NCBI RefSeq assembly: GCF_002946835.1 | Contig: NZ_CP026652.1 | Location: 7,316,001 to 7,380,000 of the forward strand | DNA from: Streptomyces dengpaensis | Lineage (GTDB): Bacteria > Actinomycetota > Actinomycetes > Streptomycetales > Streptomycetaceae | Length of the DNA: 64,000 nucleotides | Direction of reading: 5' to 3' | Shown: one piece after another, positions 7,485 through 14,783 of the stretch | Layout of the letters: every line of letters starts with the position of its first letter | Position numbering within the stretch: the first letter of the stretch is position 1 | Notes under the pieces: generated by a model | What the model was told of the DNA's origin: nothing | What the model saw: only the letters and a program-made list of their open reading frames with translations | Database searches by the model: none | Translations under genes and position numbers: made by a program

Positions 7485-8051
7485 ATGACCGATACCGCCG
7501 ACCCCTGCGAGCTTGTGGATCTTGTGGACCGCGAAGGCCGCCCGACACTCCAGCGGATCCCCCGCGATACCGCCGATGACCATCCGGGCCTGTACCTGCC
7601 GATCGCCCTCGTGGTCGTCATGTCCAGCATCACCGGCGACCTGCTCGTCCATCAACGGAGTTCCGCCTCTGATGCCGCACCCGGCGCCGTCGACCACGTA
7701 TGCGGCGCCATCCAGTCCGGCGAACCCGCTGACGTTGCGGCCCGGAGGGAGGCCCGCGAGGAGGCCGGCGTGGCACTGGATGTGCTGCTGCCGGTGTGCG
7801 CTGGGGTCAACGACTACGGCCGCTACCGGCACCTGTATGCCGGGGTGACCAGGGCAGCGGCAGGCGACCTGGCTGGCGAGGCGGGGGCCGAGCATCTCGG
7901 CTACGAGCCGCTCACCCAACTCGTGGGGGATGCCAAGGCGGGGCGTGTTTTCGTCAAGGGCTTCTTCGATGATCTGGCGTTGGCGGTCCGGAAGTTGGCC
8001 GCCAATGCTGTCCGCGGTCCGGTGTCGTGGACCGGGGAGGCCCGGTCGTGA
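7485..8051 (+). CDS. Nudix hydrolase
   Basis: The 188-residue product contains a complete Nudix box, GAIQSGEPADVAARREAR followed by EEAGV, matching G-x5-E-x7-REuxEE-x-Gu (near residues 74-96). The preceding LYLPIALVVVMSS and LLVHQRSS strands fit the isopentenyl-diphosphate-isomerase-like or general Nudix fold. Such enzymes cleave nucleoside diphosphates linked to another group; the substrate here cannot be assigned. The start follows GTGAGGAACCACCG. Its stop overlaps the next GTG. Confidence 0.8.
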   Translation: MTDTADPCELVDLVDREGRPTLQRIPRDTADDHPGLYLPIALVVVMSSITGDLLVHQRSSASDAAPGAVDHVCGAIQSGEPADVAARREAREEAGVALDVLLPVCAGVNDYGRYRHLYAGVTRAAAGDLAGEAGAEHLGYEPLTQLVGDAKAGRVFVKGFFDDLALAVRKLAANAVRGPVSWTGEARS

Positions 8052-8206
8052 CCGACGTGCACATGCGCCTGGAGCCGTGCAGCGACGGCGTCCTGTCATG
8101 GCTGGCCGCCACACCCGTCCCGTACCCCGACCTTGTCGGACAGATCAGCGACGGGGAGATCGCCGGGATCGAGACGGTGGAGATCGCGACTGAGGAGTAT
8201 CTGTGA
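8048..8206 (+). CDS. Hypothetical 52-aa acidic protein
   Basis: A short frame starting with GTG inside the stop of the Nudix gene and ending over the start of the LuxR-type gene (GTGA on both sides). The product VTDVHMRLEPCSDGVLSWLA... is acidic and ends VEIATEEYL. The double overlap supports translation. No family recognised. Confidence 0.45.
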   Translation: MTDVHMRLEPCSDGVLSWLAATPVPYPDLVGQISDGEIAGIETVEIATEEYL

Positions 8207-8574
8207 CCGCTCTGACTTTTCGCCAGCGCCAGGTCCTCACCCTGGCCGCGTTCGGCAACACGAACGTGATGATCGCCCGGATCCTCGACGTCCACCCGAC
8301 GACCGTTCAGACCCATCTCACGGCGATCTACCAGCAGTTGGGGGCCCGGGACCGGGCGAACGCAGTAGCGATCGCCATCCACCGGGGCGACATCAGCCTT
8401 GCTGAACTCGCCCGGATCGCAGCCGCATCGAGCCCACGAGGCGCCGAGACCCAACGAGCGGGCACAGGGCGACCTCAGGGCGCCCCGGAGGCGTCCGGCG
8501 GCGCTCGGGACGTCCGAGGCGCTCCCGGGGCCGCAGGGAGGCGTACAGCGCCGCAAGGGGAGGCGGCAGCGTGA
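8203..8574 (+). CDS. LuxR/FixJ-type HTH protein without receiver domain
   Basis: The N-terminal 60 residues form a GerE/LuxR helix-turn-helix: LTFRQRQVLTLAAFGNTN, then IARILDVHPTTVQTHLTAIY and an ALGARDR-like end. The remaining 60 residues are disordered, rich in Gly, Ala, Arg and Pro. With no receiver or ligand domain it is probably a constitutive DNA-binding regulator. The next gene starts inside its stop codon, an HTH gene too, so the two regulators may act together. Confidence 0.7.
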   Translation: MTALTFRQRQVLTLAAFGNTNVMIARILDVHPTTVQTHLTAIYQQLGARDRANAVAIAIHRGDISLAELARIAAASSPRGAETQRAGTGRPQGAPEASGGARDVRGAPGAAGRRTAPQGEAAA

Positions 8575-8804
8575 GCACCTACCTCCTCGACGTCCCCGAG
8601 CTGTACCGCCACCTCGACGTGAGGCGGCGGCAACAGGGCCTCACCTGGCGGGACTTGGCCGCACTGGTCGACGTGTCCCCGTCCACGTTCTCCCGCCTCG
8701 CCGACGGCCACCGGCCCGACGCCGACGCCCTCGTCTCCCTGCTCGTCTGGCTCGACCTCGACGACGGGCTCAACTACGTGATTAAACCCAAGGAGCAGCA
8801 GTGA
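8571..8804 (+). CDS. XRE-like helix-turn-helix protein
   Basis: A 77-residue protein with DVRRRQQGLTWRDLAALVDV followed by SPSTFSRLADGHRPDADALV, a classic Cro/C1 helix-turn-helix, and a C-terminal LVWLDLDDGLNYV. Many Streptomyces phages carry this short form. It starts with GTG overlapping the LuxR-type gene and probably regulates phage genes. Confidence 0.7.
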   Translation: MSTYLLDVPELYRHLDVRRRQQGLTWRDLAALVDVSPSTFSRLADGHRPDADALVSLLVWLDLDDGLNYVIKPKEQQ

Positions 8805-9127
8805 ACATCACTCCACCCATCGGCCGGATCATGGACACCAGCCGCCAGCCCTGCGGCTACTCACCCGGCGACACCGACGCCAACACCTGCATGCAGCCCG
8901 CCACCTGGCACATCGCCTGGGACGCCGACCTCGAGAACGGCCTGGCCTGCGACGAACACATGATCTACGCCAAGCAGTTCGCCTACGTCGACCGGCATCC
9001 CGTCGGCGTCGATTGCGCCATGCCCGGCTCGACCTGGGACTTCGAGGAGAAACGCTGCGGCTATCCCGGCAGTAGCGCGCCCGCCGTTGCCCACGCCGCT
9101 GCTGGCCAGCCGGGGGAGCAGGGATGA
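8801..9127 (+). CDS. Hypothetical Cys-containing protein (108 aa)
   Basis: It contains QPCGYSPGDTDANTCMQPATWHIAWD and LACDEHM, a Cys/His arrangement with a second copy of the motif at the end (DFEEKRCGYPGS). These patterns suggest a small zinc-binding domain of the type common in this window. It begins with GTG overlapping the XRE-like gene. Function unknown. Confidence 0.5.
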   Translation: MNITPPIGRIMDTSRQPCGYSPGDTDANTCMQPATWHIAWDADLENGLACDEHMIYAKQFAYVDRHPVGVDCAMPGSTWDFEEKRCGYPGSSAPAVAHAAAGQPGEQG

Positions 9128-9387
9128 CCGACTTCGACCGCGACCCCGAAGCCCTCGCCTGGGCGCGCGCCAAGATCCAGCGGCACGTGGACTGGCTCGC
9201 CAACGCCGAACGCGAGACCGCCGCGAGGGGCAACCGCGTAGGCGCCATCCGCTGGCGATTCGCGAAGAACTTCATGGCCCGCAAGCTGATCGGCGGCACC
9301 GGCTGCGTGATCGCCGACTTCGACGAACGACTCCCCGAGACCCTCGACCGGATCGACAAGGCCACGCCCACCAAGGAGACCCCGTGA
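9124..9387 (+). CDS. Hypothetical 87-aa basic protein
   Basis: Helical protein with ALAWARAKIQRHVDWLANAE at the N-terminus and a DERLPETLDRIDK end. It is joined to its neighbours by ATGA/GTGA overlaps. No motif recognised. Confidence 0.5.
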   Translation: MTDFDRDPEALAWARAKIQRHVDWLANAERETAARGNRVGAIRWRFAKNFMARKLIGGTGCVIADFDERLPETLDRIDKATPTKETP

Positions 9388-10229
9388 CCGAGCCGATGGC
9401 CGCAGACGACATCTGCGAGCACCACTACGAGACCCGCATCCTCGGCGGCCGACCGATCACCGTCCGCGCTTGCATCTTCTGCCGCACCCCCGACTGGGCT
9501 GACCTCGGCGAGCAGGCCACCGCGTTGTACCGGTGGGGCTGGGAGGAAGGGCGCGACGGGAAGGCGGCACGGGAGACGCTCAGCGCCTACGACAAGCCGC
9601 GGGAGGAGCCCGAGGCGTCTCGTGCCATCGACGACTATGAGGCGACCACCGGCCACGTCATCACGTGCACTGCCGCGTTCGCCGACATCTGCGACTACCC
9701 GCAGGACGGCCCCCACGCGCCCCACAGCGGCCCGGAGCGGCCGGATGTGGGCGCCGAGGCGGCGGACGGCGGGAACGGGGCCCAGGCGGGCGCAGGCGGC
9801 CGCGACCCCTACCGCCAACTCCTCGCCCGCCTCCAGGAAGAGCGCGCCCGCGCTCTCCGCAACGCGCCCCGCTGCACCATCGACGAAGCCCGCTGGGCCA
9901 ACGAGGGCATCGCCGCGGGTATTCGGATCGCGGAAGCCTGGGCAGTCACCCTGCATGAGGGCCACGACGCGCGGCTCGCATACCTCGCGGCCGAGGGCGC
10001 CGGCTCCTACGCCCACCGCGCCGAGGAAGCTGAGCAGCACCGCGACCGGCTCGCCGCCACCCTCGCCGAGGTCCTCGACGAATTCCGCATCCCCGAACAC
10101 CCCGGCGACTCGTGCGTCCGCACCGACGGCATCCCCTGCACACGGGTTGAACAGTGGCGCAGCGTCCTCAAGCCCGCCCACGACGACGGGCCCACCGTCA
10201 CCGAGGCCGCCAACCAGACGCCCACCTGA
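9384..10229 (+). CDS. Hypothetical 281-aa protein, modular
   Basis: The start is the GTG overlapping the upstream stop. The N-terminus has CEHHYETRI and RACIFCRTPDW, a Cys/His zinc-like module. The middle has VITCTAAFADICDYPQDGPH, then an Ala/Gly linker, and the C-terminal part is a long helix (HRAEEAEQHRDRLAATLAEV) ending IPCTRVEQWRSVL. It looks like a mosaic of small modules that are individually widespread in actinophages. Function unknown. Confidence 0.5.
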   Translation: MTEPMAADDICEHHYETRILGGRPITVRACIFCRTPDWADLGEQATALYRWGWEEGRDGKAARETLSAYDKPREEPEASRAIDDYEATTGHVITCTAAFADICDYPQDGPHAPHSGPERPDVGAEAADGGNGAQAGAGGRDPYRQLLARLQEERARALRNAPRCTIDEARWANEGIAAGIRIAEAWAVTLHEGHDARLAYLAAEGAGSYAHRAEEAEQHRDRLAATLAEVLDEFRIPEHPGDSCVRTDGIPCTRVEQWRSVLKPAHDDGPTVTEAANQTPT

Positions 10230-10279
10230 ACCACCCGATCGGGGCGGCTAGCCGACGGCCGACGGGGCAGGAATGCCGC

Positions 10280-10489
10280 ATGAACGACGCCGACATCAAG
10301 GCTTTCTGCGCCGCACACAACATCAAAACCGAGATCGTCACCGACCCGTCCGGGGCCAGCCAGCTGGCTGTCAACGAGGACGGAATGCGGCAACTCGCTG
10401 ACCTCGCACCAGACCCCGTGCGAGCCCACGCACTGGTTGATCAGCTGCTTACCGACGCTGCGGCCGACGAGGAGCCCCCGCGGTCTTGA
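10280..10489 (+). CDS. Hypothetical 69-aa protein
   Basis: MNDADIKAFCAAHNIKTEI... has a helix-strand start resembling small DNA-binding folds but no clear HTH. It is the last gene of the rightward block and is followed directly by a strong hairpin. A GCAGGA segment precedes the ATG. Confidence 0.45.
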   Translation: MNDADIKAFCAAHNIKTEIVTDPSGASQLAVNEDGMRQLADLAPDPVRAHALVDQLLTDAAADEEPPRS

Positions 10490-10490
10490 C

Positions 10491-10523
10491 AACGCCCCCA
10501 GCAGCTGTCTGGCTGGGGGCGTT
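10491..10523 (+). terminator. Strong bidirectional terminator hairpin
   Basis: AACGCCCCCAGC and GCTGGGGGCGTT form a perfect 12-bp stem around a 9-nt loop. It separates the rightward block from a leftward gene that ends 8 nt further on, so it can serve both. A close relative of the stem stands behind the integrase gene. Confidence 0.65.
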
Positions 10524-10530
10524 GCGCCGC

Positions 10531-10851
10531 CTAGAACCGACCCGTGCAGGCCAGGCAGATCTGTGCGCGCTGCCAGTCCGCCAGCGCCGCCTGATACCGC
10601 TCCACCCCAGCGTGCATCACCGCCCCGTACACCAGCCCGCCCACCGCGACCAGCAGGCCGAGCAGGATGCCGCCCGACGTCATGAACGCAATCCCGGCCG
10701 CCACCGCCAGCAGGGCGACCCAATACCGGGCATCGACCTCATCCGGCGGCGCATACCGCAGCCGCAACGGCGACTCCGCGGGCAGCGACTTCCAGTAGTG
10801 GGCGAGGTTCTCCACGTTCGTCGACCCGCACTTCGAACTCGGACACTGCAT
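10531..10851 (-). CDS. Zinc-ribbon membrane protein
   Basis: The chosen start gives MQCPSSKCGSTNVENLAHYW, an N-terminal CxxxxC zinc knuckle; a longer frame upstream looks non-coding. Two hydrophobic segments follow (WVALLAVAAGIAFMTSGGIL and LGLLVAVGGLVYGAV). The C-terminal ICLACTGRF supplies a second Cys pair. Both ends are thus likely to share one cytoplasmic zinc site across a membrane hairpin. Function unknown. Confidence 0.6.
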   Translation of the reverse strand: MQCPSSKCGSTNVENLAHYWKSLPAESPLRLRYAPPDEVDARYWVALLAVAAGIAFMTSGGILLGLLVAVGGLVYGAVMHAGVERYQAALADWQRAQICLACTGRF

Positions 10852-11157
10852 CCCAACCCCCGATATCCGCCTGGCACTGACCGCAGATTGCGCAGCCGGG
10901 CGGCGGGAGGCAAGGAGTACCGGCGAGTCTGTGAGCGGGGCCACAGGCGGGCAGCAGCAAGGGCCCCAGCAGTCACGATGGAGCGCCCGTTGCAGTCACG
11001 GTCGGTAGTCGCTGGCCAGCTTGCACGCCTTCGTTTGATCGACCTGCGCAGCCTCGCGCGCGAGCAGCGGCGAGCAAGCCAGGAGGCTCGCCCTCTTCGA
11101 GGGATGTAGATCTTCTAGCCAGCCATCTTTCAGTGACCGTCTTTAGAAAGAGGTGGC
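10852..11157. other. Intergenic stretch without a recognisable gene
   Basis: About 300 bases lie between the zinc-ribbon membrane gene and the winged-helix gene. No frame on either strand has both a ribosome-binding site and plausible composition. It probably holds the promoter of the leftward membrane gene, but no promoter can be pointed to with confidence. Confidence 0.4.
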
Positions 11158-11158
11158 A

Positions 11159-11213
11159 ATTTCAGGACTCCTGTTCTTCCGGCATCCTGAAATTCAGGCC
11201 CCCTGAAAATCAG
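11159..11213. repeat. Clustered CCTGAAA palindromes
   Basis: ATTTCAGG (11159-11166), the palindrome CCTGAAATTCAGG (11186-11198) and CCTGAAAATCAG (11202-11213) crowd the 3' end of the winged-helix gene, whose stop codon lies within the palindrome. They could be operator half-sites or a weak terminator. Confidence 0.4.
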
Positions 11214-11559
11214 ACCCCGGGGCAAGCTGCTTGAGCAGCGACAACAACCCCTCCGGCGTGTCACTCACGGCAGTCGTCGTCCGCCATCGTCCGTCCTTCC
11301 GCTCCTTCGTCTGCGCCACCAGTCCAGCGGCCCGGAGCTCCTTCAGCCCCTCGCGGATGGCGTGCTCACCCTCGCCCTTGCCGCCGGCCGCCTTATGGAG
11401 GTAGGCGAGGCGCTCGATGGTCATGCCGCCGCCGTCCGGGTGGGAGAGCAGCGTCAGGAGCATGCCCTTGGCCTTGAGGCTCAGCGTGTAGTTCTGGGCA
11501 ACGTCCCTGTTGCTGACGGGAGTCCAGCCGGACTTCGGGCGCGAGCGGTGCGTCCTCAA
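11194..11559 (-). CDS. Winged-helix DNA-binding protein
   Basis: The 121-residue protein starts at TTG with GGGGGTGG upstream. WTPVSNRDVAQNYTLSLKAK followed by GMLLTLLSHPDGGGMTIERL is the pattern of winged-helix proteins related to replication-initiator and phage DnaD-like N-terminal domains. The end, REGLKELRAAGLVAQTKERK, is the recognition helix and wing of such folds. It may regulate or help start replication of the element; the role is inferred. Palindromes overlap its 3' end. Confidence 0.6.
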   Translation of the reverse strand: MRTHRSRPKSGWTPVSNRDVAQNYTLSLKAKGMLLTLLSHPDGGGMTIERLAYLHKAAGGKGEGEHAIREGLKELRAAGLVAQTKERKDGRWRTTTAVSDTPEGLLSLLKQLAPGSDFQGA

Positions 11560-11787
11560 CGGGCCACCCCCGTCTGGCAGGGGACGGCACGGATCGGTAT
11601 TGTCATAGGTGTTGCTCGACTTCCTGGACGTGGTCGGACAGCTGGTTTGGAGGAAGCGGGGGTGGTGCCCCGCTCAAAGCGAAAGCGGCCGGACGGAATG
11701 AGCCCCGTCCGGCCGCTTCTTTTTGCTGCAATTCTACGTGGCGCCTGCGCCTCAAGTGGCCTAATCCGCGCCGGGATTGACCATCAA
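11560..11787. other. Intergenic stretch with a strong terminator
   Basis: Apart from the hairpin at 11683-11724, no convincing gene is present. A GTG-started 30-codon frame on the plus strand runs into that hairpin and lacks other support. Confidence 0.35.
11683..11724 (+). terminator. Rho-independent terminator
   Basis: AAGCGGCCGGACGG pairs perfectly with CCGTCCGGCCGCTT (14 bp, 8-nt loop) and is followed by CTTTTT, the best intrinsic terminator in the window. Its U-tract serves plus-strand transcripts, although no clear plus-strand gene ends here. It may therefore end an unseen short RNA or protect the leftward genes from read-through. Confidence 0.7.
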
Positions 11788-11952
11788 TTACTGAGCGGGC
11801 TGCCCGCTACCTGGGCACATCTCGCGCTGCCCGACCTGCTGATGCGGTGCCGTAGGCTCACCCGGCTTCGCACTCCCATACGCCCCGCACACGGGACAAC
11901 ACGCCCCGCATTGGCCAGGATCGAAACGCTGACCGTTCGCGTGATCACACAA
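11788..11952 (-). CDS. Small Cys-rich zinc-ribbon-like protein with TTG start
   Basis: A 54-residue frame that starts with TTG and has AAGGGAG 7 nt upstream. The product begins MCDHANGQRFDPGQ and continues CGACCPVCGAYGS, later REMCPGSGQP. Six Cys plus a His in CDH form a plausible zinc ribbon resembling other small phage proteins here. The region would look empty if only ATG or GTG starts were considered. It lies in the same leftward direction as its neighbours. Confidence 0.55.
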   Translation of the reverse strand: MCDHANGQRFDPGQCGACCPVCGAYGSAKPGEPTAPHQQVGQREMCPGSGQPAQ

Positions 11953-12035
11953 TGCAGTACTCCCTTACTCGACGGGATGGTGCTGTTGCGTGGTGCATTC
12001 CGCCGCGTACCAGCCATGCGAGCCGCGGGGAATTC

Positions 12036-12425
12036 TCAGACCAGGCGAACGAAAGCCCGCTCACCGTTGTGAAAGAACACGGTCAGCCCGGGATCGTTCT
12101 TGCCCTCGCGAACCGACCACACCTCGATGCTCTCCGTGTCCACCGGCTCAGCCGCACCGATCACCCCAGCCAGCCACGCATCCGGCGCGCCACCAACAGG
12201 CGCCTCAACGAACGCAGGCGGGCCGCCCTGCACAGCTGCGGTCGGCGAGTCGTGCTTGGCGCCCTCGGCGAGCTGCCCGATCACCTGCCAGTGCAACTCG
12301 CGGCCGCCCACCGACACGGCCAGAGCGAACGGATACGGGCCGTCTTCCAGCACCTCCACACGCTGCACGCCAGGGGTGTTCTTGAGGACGTCGACCAGGA
12401 AATCTCGATATTCCAAAGGACGCAT
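12036..12425 (-). CDS. Hypothetical 129-aa protein
   Basis: MRPLEYRDFLVDVLKNTPGV... resembles a small alpha/beta protein with alternating strands (YPFALAVSVGGRELHWQVIG, IEVWSVREGKNDPGLTVFFH). AAAGGA lies 11 nt upstream of the ATG. It is part of the leftward control-region genes. No family can be named. Confidence 0.5.
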   Translation of the reverse strand: MRPLEYRDFLVDVLKNTPGVQRVEVLEDGPYPFALAVSVGGRELHWQVIGQLAEGAKHDSPTAAVQGGPPAFVEAPVGGAPDAWLAGVIGAAEPVDTESIEVWSVREGKNDPGLTVFFHNGERAFVRLV

Positions 12426-12490
12426 ATGTGATCAATTCCTTTCGTGGCGGGGCTCGGCCAGCCTAGTAGCCGGCCGAGCCCCAAACAGGG

Positions 12491-12964
12491 TTAGGACCGC
12501 ATCCGTCCCATGTACTCGGAACGGACCGCGACCAGACGCGCGTGCGTCTCCCGCATCTGCTCCAGCCGGTCAGACAGCGTGCGGATCACGGTGGCCAAAC
12601 CGTCCGGGTCCAGGCCGTCGATGAACATGTCGTCGACGAGCTCGATGACGGCGAAGGGGATGCGTTCGGCGATCTTCGGGGACCATGGCTCGACCTTGAC
12701 CACCGTGTCGAGAACCTTGAACTCCTCCGGCGTGCCGTGCTCATTCACCGGCAGCGTCAACGGATCCGACCAGAACCAACACCACACATCCTCAGGGAAC
12801 ACCGTGGCGCCGACCTCGCGGTCGTGGTTCATCGTGCAGCCCTCCATGCACGAGTACGTCACGGGCCGGCCGGTGTGGCGGTCGACGAACGACCACGTGC
12901 GAGGAGCCGGCGCAGACGGGGCAGGCACGGAGGCGACGGCAGACTCAGGGGTTGCTAAAGTCAT
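12491..12964 (-). CDS. DUF6907-like protein
   Basis: The segment WSFVDRHTGRPVTYSCMEGC followed by TMNHDRE is typical of the DUF6907 family, widespread in Streptomyces genomes and their mobile elements and of unknown function. The Cys/His cluster (CMEGCTMNHD) may bind zinc. The C-terminal half is an acidic helix (VIRTLSDRLEQMRETHARLV). AGAAGGAAGG precedes the ATG. The family assignment comes from memory of the motif only. Confidence 0.55.
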   Translation of the reverse strand: MTLATPESAVASVPAPSAPAPRTWSFVDRHTGRPVTYSCMEGCTMNHDREVGATVFPEDVWCWFWSDPLTLPVNEHGTPEEFKVLDTVVKVEPWSPKIAERIPFAVIELVDDMFIDGLDPDGLATVIRTLSDRLEQMRETHARLVAVRSEYMGRMRS

Positions 12965-13063
12965 CGGAGACCTTCCTTCTGGAAGCGGGATAGGTTGTGA
13001 CAGCGGAGTGGCATCCGCTGGATGAACTGGCCGGGCGGGTGCAACCGCTCGGCCGTTCGCGTG

Positions 13064-13690
13064 TTACGGGGTGGCGAGCAGCTTCGCGAGCGTCGCCAGA
13101 TCCTCTTCGCTCATCGACTCGCGGAGTAGGCGTGCCGCCTCGCCTGGCTGGCCGACCGGAACTCGGACGGTGCGGTCGCCTGCTGCGCGGACGAACACCC
13201 CTTCACCTTTGCGGCCTTCGATCAGACCTTCGTCCTTGAGGATGCGAAGGGCGCGCTGTGCGGTGGTGACGGTGACGCCGAAGAACTGGTGCAGTTCGGC
13301 GAAGGAGGGGAGTCGGTCGCCAGCTGTGAGTTCGCTGCGCTCGATGGCCCCGCGTAGCTCGTCGGCGACTTGGGCGTATCGGGCGGTGCGGTCGCGCTTG
13401 TCGACCTTCTGGAGCGCGCCGGCGGTGAGGGCGAGCGGGGAGGGAACGCCTGCGACGTTGTGCTTCGGGGCCTCGGTCTGGATGGCCGCGAGTTCGGCCT
13501 TGAGGGCGTCATCCCGGCTCGGCAGCCAGTCGACGGTCTTGCGGGCCACGAGGGGCCACCAAGTGCGGGCCGCCGTGTAAGCGTGCATTGACCAGCGCGT
13601 CTCGGGGTCTCGGGTGATGCCGACATAGAGCAGGCCGTCGCTCTCGTCGAACATCCGGTAGAGCGCGGTGCGCTCCGGGGTTTCGGGCAT
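13064..13690 (-). CDS. GIY-YIG nuclease domain fused to a GntR winged helix
   Basis: The 208-residue protein has two parts. Residues 8-75 match a small GIY-YIG domain: ALYRMFDESDGLLYVGIT, then an Arg-containing helix (ETRWSMHA) and a Glu in ALKAELAAIQTEAPKHN. Residues 98-175 are a GntR winged helix (RYAQVADELRGAIERSELTA, VTVTTAQRALRILKDEGLIE, KGEGVFV). The start is set by GAAGGG upstream. It is divergent from a GntR-UTRA gene. The nuclease half could be active or could only bind DNA; the classic GIY is LYR here, so activity is uncertain. Confidence 0.75.
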   Translation of the reverse strand: MPETPERTALYRMFDESDGLLYVGITRDPETRWSMHAYTAARTWWPLVARKTVDWLPSRDDALKAELAAIQTEAPKHNVAGVPSPLALTAGALQKVDKRDRTARYAQVADELRGAIERSELTAGDRLPSFAELHQFFGVTVTTAQRALRILKDEGLIEGRKGEGVFVRAAGDRTVRVPVGQPGEAARLLRESMSEEDLATLAKLLATP

Positions 13691-13765
13691 GGGATCCCTT
13701 CGAGGCAGACATATTTCTAGCCAGAATGTGCGCACTGTCACAGCTCGACTACGCAGAACCGTAGC

Positions 13766-13778
13766 GCTATAGAGCAAT
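13766..13778 (-). promoter_or_regulatory. Operator-like 13-mer in the divergent regulator gap
   Basis: On the minus strand this reads ATTGCTCTATAGC. The identical 13 bases stand in front of the excisionase-like gene (14700-14712), and a one-base variant follows 20 bp later. Its place between two GntR-type genes makes an operator for one of them likely. Confidence 0.5.
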
Positions 13779-13818
13779 TCTATCCACCCCCTGTGCGCGA
13801 ACGCCTACGGAAGGGTCA

Positions 13819-13849
13819 TTGACCAGCAGATACGTGTAGCGGGTAGCGT
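13819..13849 (+). promoter_or_regulatory. Weak candidate promoter of the GntR-UTRA gene
   Basis: TTGACC is followed after 19 nt by TAGCGT, about 35 nt before the GTG start. The -35 box is good, but the spacer is longer than usual, so the assignment is tentative. Confidence 0.3.
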
Positions 13850-13882
13850 TGCTGTATATGAATCCGTCCCGAAGGAGAACGC

Positions 13883-14638
13883 GTGCCACGCCAGTCCGGC
13901 GAACCGCCTAAGTACCAGGAGATCGCCGACAAGCTGCGCGGGCAGATCGGCGACGGAACCTACCCGCCCGGCAGCATGCTGCCCCCCGAGCGGAAGATCG
14001 CCGAGATCGAAGGGGTGGCAGTCGGCACCGCCCGCCGCGCTCTGGCAGTCCTGCGCGACGAGGGCTACACCGAAGCCCGGGTCGGTGCCGGTGTGTACGT
14101 GCGCACCTGGCGGCCGATCGTCCGCAACGCCCTGAAGCGGCTGCGCACTTCACAGTGGGGTGAAGGGCGGTCCATCTGGGACGTTGACATCGACGATCGC
14201 GACCTTGAGGCCGTAGACGTCCAGATCGAGCACATCCCGGCCCCGGCCGACGTGGCGCACCTGCTCGACGTCGAAGAAGGTCGGCTCGTCTATCGGCGCA
14301 ATCGCAAGTACCTCGTGGACGGCGTTGCGGTGATGCGGTCGACGTCGTACATCCCGGAGGATCTCGCGCGTGGCACGCGGATCACGCAGGTCGACTCAGG
14401 GCCGGGCGGAACGTATGCGCGGCTCCGTGAGGCGGGTCATGGGCCGGTGAAGTTCCGCGAGGAGCTGCGCTGTCGCATGCCGTCCGCTGCTGAGGCGGAG
14501 GATCTGGCGCTCGCGGCGGCGACTCCGGTGGTGGAGATGTGTCGCTCCGCGCAGCGTGCCGACGGGCGCGTCGTTGAGGTCAATCGAATGATTCTGGACG
14601 CCTCGCGCTACCTGCTGGTCTACGACTTCCCCGCCTGA
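13883..14638 (+). CDS. GntR-family regulator with UTRA domain (KorSA-like)
   Basis: The 251-residue product has a GntR winged helix at residues 10-75 (KYQEIADKLRGQIGDGTYPP, GVAVGTARRALAVLRDEGYT, GAGVYV). A UTRA-type effector domain of about 150 residues follows, with RRNRKYLVDGVAVMRSTSYI. The start is GTG with GAAGGAGA upstream. Regulators of this build (KorSA of pSAM2 and relatives) repress transfer and excision genes of Streptomyces elements. The gene stands just ahead of an excisionase-like gene and a transfer module, which supports that role by context. A strong terminator follows. Confidence 0.75.
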   Translation: MPRQSGEPPKYQEIADKLRGQIGDGTYPPGSMLPPERKIAEIEGVAVGTARRALAVLRDEGYTEARVGAGVYVRTWRPIVRNALKRLRTSQWGEGRSIWDVDIDDRDLEAVDVQIEHIPAPADVAHLLDVEEGRLVYRRNRKYLVDGVAVMRSTSYIPEDLARGTRITQVDSGPGGTYARLREAGHGPVKFREELRCRMPSAAEAEDLALAAATPVVEMCRSAQRADGRVVEVNRMILDASRYLLVYDFPA

Positions 14639-14649
14639 CCTGCGAGTTG

Positions 14650-14680
14650 AGCCCCTGCCCTTGACGGGTGGGGGCTTTTT
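14650..14680 (+). terminator. Terminator of the GntR-UTRA gene
   Basis: AGCCCCTGCCC and GGGTGGGGGCT form an 11-bp stem with two G-U pairs and a 5-nt loop, followed by five T. Right position and form for an intrinsic terminator. Confidence 0.7.
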
Positions 14681-14699
14681 GCATGCCTTGATTTCGCTC

Positions 14700-14732
14700 A
14701 TTGCTCTATAGCTCTATTGATTGCTCTGTAGC
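14700..14732 (+). promoter_or_regulatory. Paired operator-like repeats upstream of the excisionase-like gene
   Basis: ATTGCTCTATAGC (14700-14712) and ATTGCTCTGTAGC (14720-14732) are direct repeats 20 bp apart, about two helical turns. The first is identical to the minus-strand site in the regulator gap. The AT-rich, repeated form suggests regulator sites overlapping the promoter of the downstream gene. Confidence 0.55.
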
Positions 14733-14783
14733 GGTGTGCTTCCATGGAGTCGTCCACCCCAGTCGACCGCAGGGGAGCACCTA

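Noticed and set aside
11609..11701. 30-codon GTG frame before the strong terminator
   Set aside because: It reads through the stem of the terminator and has no ribosome-binding site.
11784..12017. 77-codon minus-strand ATG frame next to the DUF6907-like genes
   Set aside because: Another frame in the same place gives a Cys-rich protein with a good ribosome-binding site; the 77-codon frame has neither motif nor ribosome-binding site.
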